Positions 39,526 through 52,596 of a stretch of 64,000 nt of DNA are shown here, one piece after another (positions within the stretch are counted from its first letter, which is position 1; each line of letters opens with the position of its first letter). The position numbers were made by a program, and so were the translations under genes. The stretch comes from Ramlibacter sp. (lineage in GTDB: Bacteria; Pseudomonadota; Gammaproteobacteria; Burkholderiales; Burkholderiaceae_C), in the NCBI GenBank assembly GCA_019635435.1, contig JAHBZM010000001.1, forward strand, positions 868,001 to 932,000. The letters are read 5' to 3'. A model generated the notes under the pieces. The model searched no databases, had not been told where the DNA came from, and saw only the letters and a list, made by a program, of their open reading frames with translations.

Positions 39526-40635
39526 TCAGCGGCTGCGGTCCGCGCGCGGCGGCAGCTGCCGGGTTTCGCCAATCTTGAGCAGGAAGAAATCGTCGTCGGG
39601 CACGCCCTGGTCGCGCCTTGCCACGGCCAGGTCGCGCGGGGGCTGGTCCAGTGGCTCATCGGTGAGGTTGAAGGTGCCCCAGTGCACGCCCACGCTGCGC
39701 CGCGCGCCCAGGTCCTTGTGGATCTGCACGGCCTCGGCCGGGTTGATGTGCTGCTCCTTCATGAACCAGCGCGGTTCGTAGGCGCCCACGGCGAGCAGGG
39801 CCAGGTCGAAGCCGTCCGGCTGGCGCGGCTCGAAATGCCGGCGTGTGTCGTTGAAGTCCTGGCTGTAGCCGGTGTCGCCGCTGAAGTACCAGTGAAAGTC
39901 CGGGCCGAACACCGACCAGCCGCCCCACAGGGTCTGCAGCCGGTCATTGAAAGAACGCGCGGACCAGTGCTGCACCGGCGTGAAATGGAAGTCCACGCCC
40001 TGATGCGTGTGGTGCTGCCACCAGTCCAGTTCCACCACATGGGTCACGCCCAGTGCCGCCATCCAGGGCTTGAGCCCGAGCGGGACGAGGAACAGCGTGC
40101 CGCCGCCGGCGCGCCGGTTCAGGGCCAGCACGCTGTCGCGGTCAAGGTGGTCGTAGTGGTTGTGCGAGATCACCACCACGTCAATGGCGGGCAGGTCGGC
40201 CATCGCCACGCCGGGCGGCTGGGCCCGCTTGGGACCCGCGAACTGTACCGGCGAGGCGCGCTCGCTGAAGACCGGGTCGGTCAGCACGTTCAATCCACTG
40301 GCCTGGACCAGCATCGTGGCGTGCCCGATCCAGGTGATGGCGGGTCGCATGGCGTGGCCCGTCGCGGCATTGCTCTTCAGGAAGGGCAGGTCGGGCGCTA
40401 CGGTGGCGGTCGGCACCTGCGGGGGCCGGGGCAGGCCCTGGCGCATCGCTTCCCAGCGCCAGCGCAGCAGGTCGGCCAGGGGCTTGTCGACGGCCGTGCT
40501 GTAGTTGTTGCGGAACCCGCTGGGCGTGTGGTGGGGTCTGGAGGGGTTGTAGTAGGGATTCATCGGGGCGCAGGCTCCAAGCAGCAGGGCGACCGCCAGG
40601 GCCAGCCCTGTGCCCGGTCGCCGCCCGGGGCTCAT
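39526..40635 (-). CDS. MBL-fold lipoprotein, NAPE-PLD/RomA-like
   Basis: 369 residues from ATG 40635. Signal peptide with lipobox L-L-G-A-C (about residue 21). The metallo-beta-lactamase core has I-T-W-I-G-H-A-T-M-L-V, the metal motif S-H-N-H-Y-D-H-L-D, Y-F-S-G-D-T-G-Y-S and V-G-V-H-W-G-T-F. This set is typical of the UlaG/NAPE-PLD-like phosphodiesterase group. Lipid or phosphodiester substrate unknown. Overlaps the upstream CopD-like gene by four bases. Confidence 0.85.
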   Translation of the reverse strand: MSPGRRPGTGLALAVALLLGACAPMNPYYNPSRPHHTPSGFRNNYSTAVDKPLADLLRWRWEAMRQGLPRPPQVPTATVAPDLPFLKSNAATGHAMRPAITWIGHATMLVQASGLNVLTDPVFSERASPVQFAGPKRAQPPGVAMADLPAIDVVVISHNHYDHLDRDSVLALNRRAGGGTLFLVPLGLKPWMAALGVTHVVELDWWQHHTHQGVDFHFTPVQHWSARSFNDRLQTLWGGWSVFGPDFHWYFSGDTGYSQDFNDTRRHFEPRQPDGFDLALLAVGAYEPRWFMKEQHINPAEAVQIHKDLGARRSVGVHWGTFNLTDEPLDQPPRDLAVARRDQGVPDDDFFLLKIGETRQLPPRADRSR

Positions 40636-41078
40636 CCGAGCAGCAGCACCGCGGCGATGGCGGCCCAGCCCAGGCTCAGGTTGATCTTGGCCAGCAGCAC
40701 CACCTGCGCGATGCGCCGGCCGCCCTCGGGCCAGTCGGCGGCGGCCACGGCCTGTTTGAGCCGGCGAAACGGGGCAAAGTACAGGTGGGCAAAAATCAGC
40801 ATCATCAGCAGGCCCAGGCCCATCATCAGGTGCCAGCCCAGCGGCGCGGCCTTCATGCCCACGGCCAGCAGCATGGGCAGGCCGGTGGCCAGCAGCACCG
40901 CAATGCAGATCCACACCATCACAAAAAAGCGCCCGAGCACGGCGGTCATGAGCGGCAACCGCACGGCGGGCTCCAGCCGGGCCTGGACGGCGGGGCGCAA
41001 GGCCAGCATCAGAAAGGCCATGCCACCCATCCAGAGGATGGCGGCAACCAGGTGAAACAGCTTGGGGAGGTGGGCCAT
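40632..41078 (-). CDS. CopD-family membrane protein
   Basis: 148 residues, four hydrophobic helices. K-L-F-H-L-V-A-A-I-L-W-M-G-G-M-A-F at the N-terminus gives the His and W-x-G-G/A pattern of CopD-like proteins. Related in fold to HemJ at 1438 but lacking its L-P-R block. Copper or haem-related role is possible and unproven. Start ATG 41078 chosen over an upstream extension. Confidence 0.75.
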   Translation of the reverse strand: MAHLPKLFHLVAAILWMGGMAFLMLALRPAVQARLEPAVRLPLMTAVLGRFFVMVWICIAVLLATGLPMLLAVGMKAAPLGWHLMMGLGLLMMLIFAHLYFAPFRRLKQAVAAADWPEGGRRIAQVVLLAKINLSLGWAAIAAVLLLG

Positions 41079-41191
41079 GAGGGTCACAGAAGGAAGGGTC
41101 GGCCATTGTGACGCTGCACGCAAAACACCTTTGACACCACGGGGTACCCGACTAGCGGACTCGAAATGGCGGAACGCTGCGGGTTTTTACT

Positions 41192-41197
41192 TATAAT
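41192..41197 (+). promoter_or_regulatory. probable -10 box of the atp operon promoter
   Basis: TATAAT in an AT-rich stretch 49 bp before atpI. No good -35 lies 17 bp upstream (GCGGAA at 41169-41174), so the promoter may depend on an activator or on an extended contact. It is the best match between the divergent CopD-like gene and atpI. Confidence 0.5.
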
Positions 41198-41245
41198 CAA
41201 TGGCTTTGCGGAAATTCCGGGGCTGCAATCGGGGCGTCACATCCA

Positions 41246-41733
41246 ATGAAAACAATCGCTCCCATTCCCGAAACAGATGCAGGCGAACCTGAAGAGTTCA
41301 AGCCACTGACCGCCGAGCAGGCGCGCCAGTTGCGGGAACAGAACCCGCCGGTTTCCCCCTGGTGGGTGGTCGCGGGACAGGTTGTGGTGGGGCTCGTGGT
41401 GGCGTTGGCCGCCTGGGCGATCACCGGGAGGCAAAACACAGGTTGGTCTGCCGGGTACGGCGCGCTGGCAACGGTAGTTCCCGCTGCGGTGTTCGCGCGG
41501 GGCCTGACGGGCCGGTTTGCTTCCCTGAACCCGGCCACCGCGGTGTTTGGGTTCTTCCTGTGGGAAATGGTCAAGTTGGCCTTGACGGTGGCAATGCTGA
41601 TTGCCGCGCCGAGGCTGGTTCCGTCGCTGAGCTGGCCGGCAATGCTGGTGGGCCTGGTGGTGACAATGAAGGTGTACTGGCTCGTGCTCATGTTCGCGGC
41701 CAGATTCCGAAAAACTGAGAAGCGAGCGAACTG

Positions 41734-41734
<1 letters not shown>
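41246..41734 (+). CDS. atpI: ATP synthase protein I
   Basis: 162 residues, four membrane helices after an acidic N-terminus. AtpI helps assemble the c-ring. Family pattern is weak, but position directly before atpB and the helix layout (N-P-A-T-A-V-F-G-F-F-L-W-E-M-V-K) support it. Its stop overlaps the atpB start. Confidence 0.85.
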
Positions 41735-42923
<1,189 letters not shown>

Positions 42924-42983
42924 GCGTCCGCCGGACCAACGTCATGCTTTGGCGCGTTTCGCGCCGGGGCGAAGGATGAAAAA

Positions 42984-43454
42984 GTGAGCATTACCGGTAC
43001 CCTGATCATTCAGATGATCGTGTTCCTGATCCTTGTCGGGTTCACGATGAAATTCGTGTGGCCCCCCATTGCCGCTGCGCTCGACGAGCGTGCGGGCAAG
43101 ATCGCCGACGGCCTTGCCGCCGCCGACAAGGCCAAGGCCGAACTTTCATCCGCCAACAAACGGGTTGAGGACGAACTGGCCAGGTCACGCAACGAGACCG
43201 CCGCGCGCCTGGCCGATGCCGAGCGTCGTGCCCAGGCCATCATCGAGGAAGCCAAGGCCCGCGCCACCGAGGAGGGCAGCAAGATTGTTGCCGCCGCCAA
43301 GGCGGAAGCCGAGCAGCAGGCGGTCAAGGCCCGCGAGACCCTGCGCGAGCAGGTGGCCGCGCTGGCCGTCAAGGGTGCCGAGCAGATTCTCCGCAAGGAA
43401 GTCAACGCCGGTGTCCATGCGGATCTGCTGAACCGCCTGAAGACCGAGCTGTAA
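42984..43454 (+). CDS. atpF: ATP synthase Fo subunit b
   Basis: 156 residues: one N-terminal membrane helix, then a long charged coiled coil (A-D-K-A-K-A-E-L...A-K-A-R-A-T-E-E-G) forming the peripheral stalk. Start is GTG at 42984 ([10 protein letters not shown]); the nearby ATG at 42976 runs into a stop after two codons. GAAGGATGAA serves as ribosome binding site. Confidence 0.96.
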   Translation: MSITGTLIIQMIVFLILVGFTMKFVWPPIAAALDERAGKIADGLAAADKAKAELSSANKRVEDELARSRNETAARLADAERRAQAIIEEAKARATEEGSKIVAAAKAEAEQQAVKARETLREQVAALAVKGAEQILRKEVNAGVHADLLNRLKTEL

Positions 43455-43463
43455 GAGGACACC

Positions 43464-43994
43464 ATGGCCGAACTCGCCACCATCGCCCGCCCTTACGCCG
43501 AAGCGCTGTACCAGTCCACCCGGGCCGACCTCAACGCGGCCGCCGGCTGGGTCGAGGCACTGGCTGCCGTGGCTGCCAATGCGCAGTTGCTGCAATTCGC
43601 CGGCAATCCCAAGGTCACCGACCAGCAGGTCTTCGACGTCATCAGCGGGGTGGTGAAGGCCGCCTTGCCTGACAACGCGAAGAACTTCCTGCGCACCGTG
43701 ATCGAAAACGGCCGTCTGGATGCGTTGCCCGAGATCGCGGCCCAGTTCCGCGCGCTCAAGAACGCACAGAGCGGTTCGTCGGATGCGGTGGTCTACAGCG
43801 CTTTCCCGATCGATGGCGCGGCGCTGGCCGATGTGTCCTCGGCGCTTGAAAAGCGCTTTGGCCGCAAGCTGAACGTCAAGGTCGAACTCGACGCCGCCCT
43901 GATTGGCGGCATTCGCGTGGTGGTGGGCGACGAGGTGCTGGACACCTCGGTCAAGGCCCGTCTCGAACAAATGAAAACGGCGCTGACCGCATAA
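43464..43994 (+). CDS. atpH: ATP synthase F1 subunit delta
   Basis: 176 residues, caps the F1 head and joins it to the b stalk. [10 protein letters not shown] at the N-terminus and [16 protein letters not shown] near the end are hallmark blocks. Nine bases after atpF. Confidence 0.96.
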   Translation: MAELATIARPYAEALYQSTRADLNAAAGWVEALAAVAANAQLLQFAGNPKVTDQQVFDVISGVVKAALPDNAKNFLRTVIENGRLDALPEIAAQFRALKNAQSGSSDAVVYSAFPIDGAALADVSSALEKRFGRKLNVKVELDAALIGGIRVVVGDEVLDTSVKARLEQMKTALTA

Positions 43995-44028
43995 GCGGGC
44001 AGCTAACTAAAGAAAGAAGGAAAGAGTC

Positions 44029-45582
<1,554 letters not shown>

Positions 45583-45610
45583 TCTGCACCCACGCAACCA
45601 GGAGCACTAG

Positions 45611-47948
<2,338 letters not shown>

Positions 47949-47951
47949 GCC

Positions 47952-48377
47952 ATGGACAGCACGCACACCATCCATGTCGACGTGGTCAGTGCCGAAGCGT
48001 CGATTTTCTCCGGCGAGGCCCGCTTCGTGGCCCTGCCCGGTGAAGCCGGCGAGCTGGGCATCTATCCACGTCACACGCCGCTGATCACGCGCATCCGGCC
48101 GGGCTCTGTGCGCATTGAAATGGCCGATGGTCGCGAAGAATTCGTGTTCGTCGCCGGTGGCATCCTTGAAGTGCAGCCCAACTGCGTGACCGTGCTGTCC
48201 GACACCGCCATTCGCGGCAAGGACCTCGACGAGGAAAAGGCCAATGCCGCCAAGGCCGCGGCCGAGGAAGCACTGCGCAACGCCAAGGGCGAGCTCGATG
48301 TCGCCAAGGCCCAGTCCGAACTGGCCGTCATGGCCGCGCAGATTGCCGCCTTGCGCAAGTTCCGCCAGAAAAAATAA
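47952..48377 (+). CDS. atpC: ATP synthase F1 subunit epsilon
   Basis: 141 residues: N-terminal beta barrel ([17 protein letters not shown]) and C-terminal helical hairpin ending L-R-K-F-R-Q-K-K, the inhibitory part. Three bases after atpD. Last gene of the complete nine-gene operon. Confidence 0.97.
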   Translation: MDSTHTIHVDVVSAEASIFSGEARFVALPGEAGELGIYPRHTPLITRIRPGSVRIEMADGREEFVFVAGGILEVQPNCVTVLSDTAIRGKDLDEEKANAAKAAAEEALRNAKGELDVAKAQSELAVMAAQIAALRKFRQKK

Positions 48378-48400
48378 CGCCCGCTGCGGCGTTGGTCAGG

Positions 48401-48430
48401 AAGCCCCGCTCGCGAGACCGGGGCTTTTTT
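48401..48430 (+). terminator. intrinsic terminator of the atp operon
   Basis: AAGCCCCG (48401-48408) pairs with CGGGGCTT (48419-48426) around CTCGCGAGAC, and six T residues run 48425-48430. Ends the conserved chromosome segment; accessory DNA starts right after it. Confidence 0.9.
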
Positions 48431-48454
48431 GCGCCTGGGCGCTATTAGGCAGCA

Positions 48455-48481
48455 CGTTCCCCTACTAAAAAGAGGGGAACG
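48455..48481. repeat. inverted repeat at start of accessory region
   Basis: CGTTCCCCT (48455-48463) and AGGGGAACG (48473-48481) form a perfect 9-bp inverted repeat with a 9-nt spacer. A further GTAGGGG lies at 48491-48497, directly before the first island gene, complementary to CCCCTAC within this repeat. It could be an operator of that gene or an integration footprint. Confidence 0.6.
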
Positions 48482-48499
48482 AATCTATCGTAGGGGCAT

Positions 48500-49024
48500 A
48501 TGCATGACCGTGTCCCCCCTGCACTAGCTTGGCTCGTAAAACGTCGCCGGAATATCGCTGGCCGCATCGCGGAGGCTAAAAATAGGTACGCAGTTGCCGA
48601 AGTCGAGTATCGAGAACGTCTGAAGCCCGTCGAAATATTGATTGCAGCTCTGGAAAAGGACTTGGCCGCCGTCGATCAAACGATCCGGCTGCACGAGATT
48701 CCGATTGATCCCGAGGCGCTTGGCGGAACCCGAGCACAACATAGCCCGCGCAGGCACGGGTATGCGCATATGACGCGGTCCATTTACACGCACCTGGGCA
48801 GCGCTTTTCCCAACGCGCTAGATACTGATCAACTGACCGCGCGCTTTATTGCCGACACTCCAAGCGTCGTCTTTGAGACGTTCGTGCAGGTGCGACTGAA
48901 AGTCCGACGGCGGCTGCGCACCCTAGTTGCTGCGGGAATGGTGCAGCGTCTGCACGCACCCTATTCGGGGGCTAAAACGCTCGGCATATGGATGCTCGCA
49001 AATACGCCGGAAACGCGTGCCTAG
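48500..49024 (+). CDS. hypothetical protein with N-terminal helix and C-terminal winged-helix-like region
   Basis: 174 residues, not recognised. Residues 10-70 are charged and heptad-like (A-E-A-K-N-R-Y-A-V-A-E-V-E-Y-R), probably coiled coil. Residues 95-165 (S-I-Y-T-H-L-G-S-A-F-P...V-R-L-K-V-R-R-R-L-R-T-L-V-A-A-G-M-V-Q-R) look like a winged-helix DNA-binding fold. First gene after the atp operon. Base composition is lower in GC than its left neighbours, fitting transferred DNA. Its stop overlaps the transposase stop. Confidence 0.6.
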   Translation: MHDRVPPALAWLVKRRRNIAGRIAEAKNRYAVAEVEYRERLKPVEILIAALEKDLAAVDQTIRLHEIPIDPEALGGTRAQHSPRRHGYAHMTRSIYTHLGSAFPNALDTDQLTARFIADTPSVVFETFVQVRLKVRRRLRTLVAAGMVQRLHAPYSGAKTLGIWMLANTPETRA

Positions 49025-50166
49025 CGAGCGACCTCCCAAGCACTCACCCCGCCGCTACTCAAAAATCTTGTTCCATCAGCCGGCCCAAGGATTTCATGGT
49101 GCCTTCGGTGACCCTGGTAATACTTTTGAAAAAGAACGGAACGCCCGATTGAGAGCGTCTTTTTAAGCAACTCCCTAAAGCGGCTCTTGACTGATTTTCG
49201 GCGAACGTCCTCTCGCCAGGCCGAATCGACCGCGTAGCAGATCAAATACTCCGGACGGTAGCCGTGATACAGGCCATATTCGGCGCGACGCATCCGAGAG
49301 AAAAACGACTCCGCCTGGTTCTCATTCGTACCATCGTCAGCGACCCACTCGCGTGAATGAATCACAGTTTTGTGATTGAAGCTTGCGGCCAATGGGGCAA
49401 AGGCATTGCTCTCATCGGTCATCACTGTGCTGTTCTTGGCAATGTAACGGGAGGCAAACGCCGCCATATCAGTCGGGTTTTCGGATCGAAAGACCGCCAC
49501 ATAGGTTGTGCAGGCGCCGCCTCCTTCAACCGCGCCCTGCTTACGCATGACAGCGACGACCCGCCGTCTTTGTCGGCGACGATGATTGGCCGCATCAAGG
49601 GCAGCAAGTTGCTGATACCGTTTGTAGCGAGTTGTCGGAGCGCCTTCCAACTTTTTGATGATGGCGCGCTCATCGCGTTGACGTCCGTGCTTGTTTGGTG
49701 AACGCCGTTTTCCGCCGAAGTAGCCGCCATCCATCTCGATGACACCGTCCACTTCGGCGTACTCGTTGTGACGCCAGATTGCTTCGCGCAGCTTTTGAGC
49801 GAAGAGCCACGCCGTTCGCCATTGGCAGCCCATCGCCTTGCGCAAACGCATAGCAGTGGCACCGTCCGCTTCTTCCGCAAATGCGATGATGCCCAAGAGA
49901 ATCTTTGTGATTGACAGCTTGGTAGCGTGAAACATCGTGTCGCTGGTCAGACTGAATTCATGAGCACACCCGCGGCAGCGCCATCGCTTCGACCGGCTCC
50001 TCCAAAAGTGCGCGGACATTACCCCGCATCGAGGGCACACCTGTTCTTTCGTCTGCCCCCATCGCAATTCCAGCAGAAGCGAACGCCGCTGCTCGTCAGA
50101 CATCAATGCGACGTCGGACGCCGACATGTCCAGAAACCTCTTCGACAAATAAAAATGCTGCCCCAC
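49021..50166 (-). CDS. IS1595-type (ISXO2-like) transposase
   Basis: 381 residues from GTG 50166. The start V-G-Q-H-F-Y-L-S-K matches the family's M-A-Q-H-F-x-L-S; a shorter form could begin at ATG 50127. Zinc ribbon C-P-R-C-G...W-R-C-R-G-C, then the DDE/N core with E-M-D-G-G-Y-F-G-G, M-T-D-E-S-N-A-F and N-E-N-Q-A-E-S-F-F-S-R-M-R-R. Mobilises an insertion sequence; I could not find its terminal inverted repeats. The C-terminal end runs into the neighbouring gene's stop, so the element may be truncated or fused to flanking DNA on that side. Confidence 0.85.
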   Translation of the reverse strand: MGQHFYLSKRFLDMSASDVALMSDEQRRSLLLELRWGQTKEQVCPRCGVMSAHFWRSRSKRWRCRGCAHEFSLTSDTMFHATKLSITKILLGIIAFAEEADGATAMRLRKAMGCQWRTAWLFAQKLREAIWRHNEYAEVDGVIEMDGGYFGGKRRSPNKHGRQRDERAIIKKLEGAPTTRYKRYQQLAALDAANHRRRQRRRVVAVMRKQGAVEGGGACTTYVAVFRSENPTDMAAFASRYIAKNSTVMTDESNAFAPLAASFNHKTVIHSREWVADDGTNENQAESFFSRMRRAEYGLYHGYRPEYLICYAVDSAWREDVRRKSVKSRFRELLKKTLSIGRSVLFQKYYQGHRRHHEILGPADGTRFLSSGGVSAWEVAR

Positions 50167-50482
50167 TGCCTGTTCCCAAAAAAAGAACTGAGACCGACAG
50201 GCGAGCGAACGCCTGCCACCAGGCGCTGCGGAGAGTTGCGGCGGATGTGGGCAAAGCATCCCCCTGAGCTCTTGACAACCCAATCTCCTTGGCAGATACT
50301 GGGTTCGGTTCTTTCGGAATCCGGCATCCCAGCAACGCCAGTCACCTCGGCAAAGGTGATTGGCGTTGTGCCTTTTTGCGCCACAAAAAGGCCCTTACGA
50401 CAGGCTTAGGTCATGTTCATCTCCTAGTGGGGAGCAGACGGCCCTTGGGTCGTCTACAGGTTCTGCAGTCCTTAGCGTTGCG
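50167..50482. other. intergenic stretch with terminator-like hairpins
   Basis: No gene supported. A strong stem AACGCCAGTCACCT/AGGTGATTGGCGTT (50334-50347/50354-50367, one wobble) is followed by GTGCCTTTTT, so it could terminate plus-strand transcription. A second stem AGACGGCCC/GGGTCGTCT lies near 50437-50456. One transposase end is expected in this interval but not identified. Confidence 0.5.
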
Positions 50483-50818
50483 CTAATGCTGATCGGTCAG
50501 ATGCCCAATCAGTTGGCAAGGCCCGCCGGGCAGAATCGGCGGACGATTGCGCCGCCGCCGGGTGCCTGGCCTGACAGGGAAGCCGACTTCGACCAGGCAC
50601 CGCGCGATGTCTCGGGTTGTGGCCATGTAGTTGCCGCCAACTTTTGGAAAGTAGAGTGGCCAATCCGCGATAGCGATTGCCGATCGAAGTGATGCTGCGT
50701 CTGGCACGCGCAGGAGGAGCCGAAGCTCCCGAATGGTCATGAGTTCGCCGTAGCGGGCAACCAGGCGCTCTTCAATCGTTGGTAAAAGTGTCGCTCCGCC
50801 CGAGCTGGCGTTTTCCAT
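50483..50818 (-). CDS. hypothetical small protein, possible DNA-binding
   Basis: 111 residues from ATG 50818, preceded by GAAAGGAAATCAG. The segment M-T-I-R-E-L-R-L-L-L-R-V-P-D-A-A-S-L-R-S-A-I is reminiscent of excisionase/HTH-17-like or plasmid DNA-binding proteins, and the tail is very basic (R-P-G-T-R-R-R-R-N-R). Not recognised. Same strand as the next gene upstream. Confidence 0.55.
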   Translation of the reverse strand: MENASSGGATLLPTIEERLVARYGELMTIRELRLLLRVPDAASLRSAIAIADWPLYFPKVGGNYMATTRDIARCLVEVGFPVRPGTRRRRNRPPILPGGPCQLIGHLTDQH

Positions 50819-50924
50819 CTGATTTCCTTTCAGATGGAGACTTTGCGTCAAGTGAGTTCAAATTCATATTCCAACGTTTGCGCCAAACGTTTTTCGCGGC
50901 GGCGCCCCTCACCCTCAGGTCTTC

Positions 50925-51101
50925 TTACCCCCCCGGGGGGGAATTCGGGAACGCGATTGCACGGACATCGTCGATACGCAAGGCTAGGCTGCGAAATCGC
51001 CAGAGATGTCTTCGCTTCAGTGCTCTTTCGTAAAAAATCCAGAAGCGCATCCGGCTCAATTGGTTCTTCGATCGGGATCGTTGGTGTTGCCAGTCCATCA
51101 T
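50925..51101 (-). CDS. possible small ORF coupled to the upstream gene
   Basis: 58 codons starting ATG 51101, overlapping the upstream stop (ATGA), which is the only reason to consider it. The product is basic with no recognisable motif and its end lies in a C7G7 palindrome. The alternate frame through the same DNA (L-L-D-F-L-R-K-S-T-E-A-K) looks at least as protein-like, which may mean that the upstream gene is frameshifted here. Confidence 0.2.
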   Translation of the reverse strand: MMDWQHQRSRSKNQLSRMRFWIFYERALKRRHLWRFRSLALRIDDVRAIAFPNSPPGG

Positions 51102-51973
51102 GGTGCAGGTCCCAGAATTTCTTCCCAACTGGCGGCCTGTTGGGTCTTTCCCCATAAACGCATAGAGCGCAACTTAATCTCTTGGAATACGAGATCCAAC
51201 TCATAGGCGGCACGGTCCAAGTCGTCGCCTGGCCGAGCTTCTTGGTAGTTGTGCAACTGAGCCAACAGCAATGGGATCGATTCACTAAGCAAGAACTTGC
51301 GCAGTTTCGCAAACAGCGGCGTGCGTAGGGATTCCAGGAGTTGCAGCGCCGTTAACCGCCGGACGCGGTTCCACAGCGCTCTTTCTCGGCCTTCGGCGAG
51401 CTCAGCAAGCCGTCCAAGTACCCACACAACAGCCGTGCCGGCTGCGCGGCAGATCCCAACCTCACCAGCCATCTCACCGCGCTTAAACGCAATCATCAAC
51501 GCGCCGAGCATCCATGGAGAGGGCGTCCTACCGCAAATATCAAACACGGTCGAAATATCGACGCACACAAGCTGCAATCCGGGGAGAGGCTGCGGCAGCG
51601 CATCCAGGAACCAGGCTTGATATTCCTCCGGCAGTGCAACTACACATTCGAGCAAGTCCGCTGGGGTGACGTCCGGGTGGTCTATGAGATACCAGAAGGG
51701 CGAGCGAATCGTAGGGGTAGCTTCTGGCCATGCAGAATCGACTTCGTCGATGCTGCGGCCCTCTACATACGGCGTATGTCGCAAGTACGGCCGATGCCCT
51801 CTTTGCAGGTATCCGCGCCAAGGGGCGGGCTGGACAAAGGGAATTCTCCCAATTCGAGCCGCTAGCAACTTCTCAAAATGCTCAGGGGACGAGGCCGTCG
51901 AAAGTCGCAAGCAGCATTGCATCCACAGCTCGACACGAGCCCACTCTAGGCGGGTAACTTTACGATTTACCAC
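51098..51973 (-). CDS. hypothetical protein
   Basis: 291 residues, not recognised. Mostly helical and leucine-rich, with several W residues and no signal peptide or membrane segment. Shows P-L-P-G-L-Q-L-V-C-V-D-I-S-T-V-F-D-I-C and a C-terminal helical region. Base use is lower in GC than the core genome. The C-terminus may be cut short by a frameshift near 51100. Lies in the accessory region between mobile elements. Confidence 0.55.
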   Translation of the reverse strand: MVNRKVTRLEWARVELWMQCCLRLSTASSPEHFEKLLAARIGRIPFVQPAPWRGYLQRGHRPYLRHTPYVEGRSIDEVDSAWPEATPTIRSPFWYLIDHPDVTPADLLECVVALPEEYQAWFLDALPQPLPGLQLVCVDISTVFDICGRTPSPWMLGALMIAFKRGEMAGEVGICRAAGTAVVWVLGRLAELAEGRERALWNRVRRLTALQLLESLRTPLFAKLRKFLLSESIPLLLAQLHNYQEARPGDDLDRAAYELDLVFQEIKLRSMRLWGKTQQAASWEEILGPAP

Positions 51974-52194
51974 TGTATACGCGAAGAGCCTCTTGGTTCA
52001 CCCCTACCTGGGAACATCGCTCTTTGGCAGGTTACTAATGTCATTGGAGAATCTTTTTTGGCTTTGGTTAAGAAATGATGGTCCCGCACCAAGCCGCGGT
52101 CTTTCCCGAATCGAATGAACGGAATTGGACCAGCCAGCCTAATCGATCATTACCCTATCAAAACTAGCGGGCCCCATGCTGGCGCATTTGAGGG

Positions 52195-52464
52195 TTAGCC
52201 TTTTGACTCGAGTCGTCGTTCTTTCTTGAACCGGGTCATGACGGCGCTCATAAGGTCTCCCGGCTTGGCCTCTAGTGCTTCGGCCAGCCTCACGAACGTG
52301 GTCAGCGAGGGCTGATTCTTCCCCGTCTCGACGCGAGCCACAAAAAGGGGCCCGAGACCGGCCCTGTGAGCCAATTCTTCTTGACTGATGCCAAGGTGAG
52401 CGCGCCGCGCCTTGAGCTCGGCTGCCAATGATTTAACGAGTGCGGGATCGCGGACGCCGGGCAT
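52195..52464 (-). CDS. XRE-family transcriptional regulator
   Basis: 89 residues from ATG 52464. One helix-turn-helix domain: L-K-A-R-R-A-H-L-G-I-S-Q-E-E-L-A-H-R-A-G-type start, then V-A-R-V-E-T-G-K-N-Q-P-S-L-T-T. Likely a small repressor. It is divergent from the hydrolase gene at 52597, with two copies of ACTGTCATA between them, so it probably controls that pair. Confidence 0.85.
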   Translation of the reverse strand: MPGVRDPALVKSLAAELKARRAHLGISQEELAHRAGLGPLFVARVETGKNQPSLTTFVRLAEALEAKPGDLMSAVMTRFKKERRLESKG

Positions 52465-52470
52465 CCGGCG

Positions 52471-52506
52471 ACTGTCATAGTCGGGCACACAAAGCGCACT
52501 GTCATA
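52471..52506. promoter_or_regulatory. candidate XRE operator, direct repeats
   Basis: ACTGTCATA at 52471-52479 and again at 52498-52506, 27 bp apart start to start. The second runs into the near-palindrome CTGTCATATATGATAG. They flank the start of the XRE gene on its divergent side. Confidence 0.4.
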
Positions 52507-52596
52507 TATGATAGAAATGCAATACCGCAACAACTTTGATCCGACTTCAGGGGGCCGGCTTGAAAAGGAGGCTTTCTGCGTCGAGGTTCCACGAAC

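Noticed and set aside
50848..51312. 154-codon minus-strand frame overlapping the 51098 gene
   Set aside because: The first half is a shadow of the real frame. The second half may be a frameshifted continuation of that gene, but there is no usable start codon, so it is not called separately.
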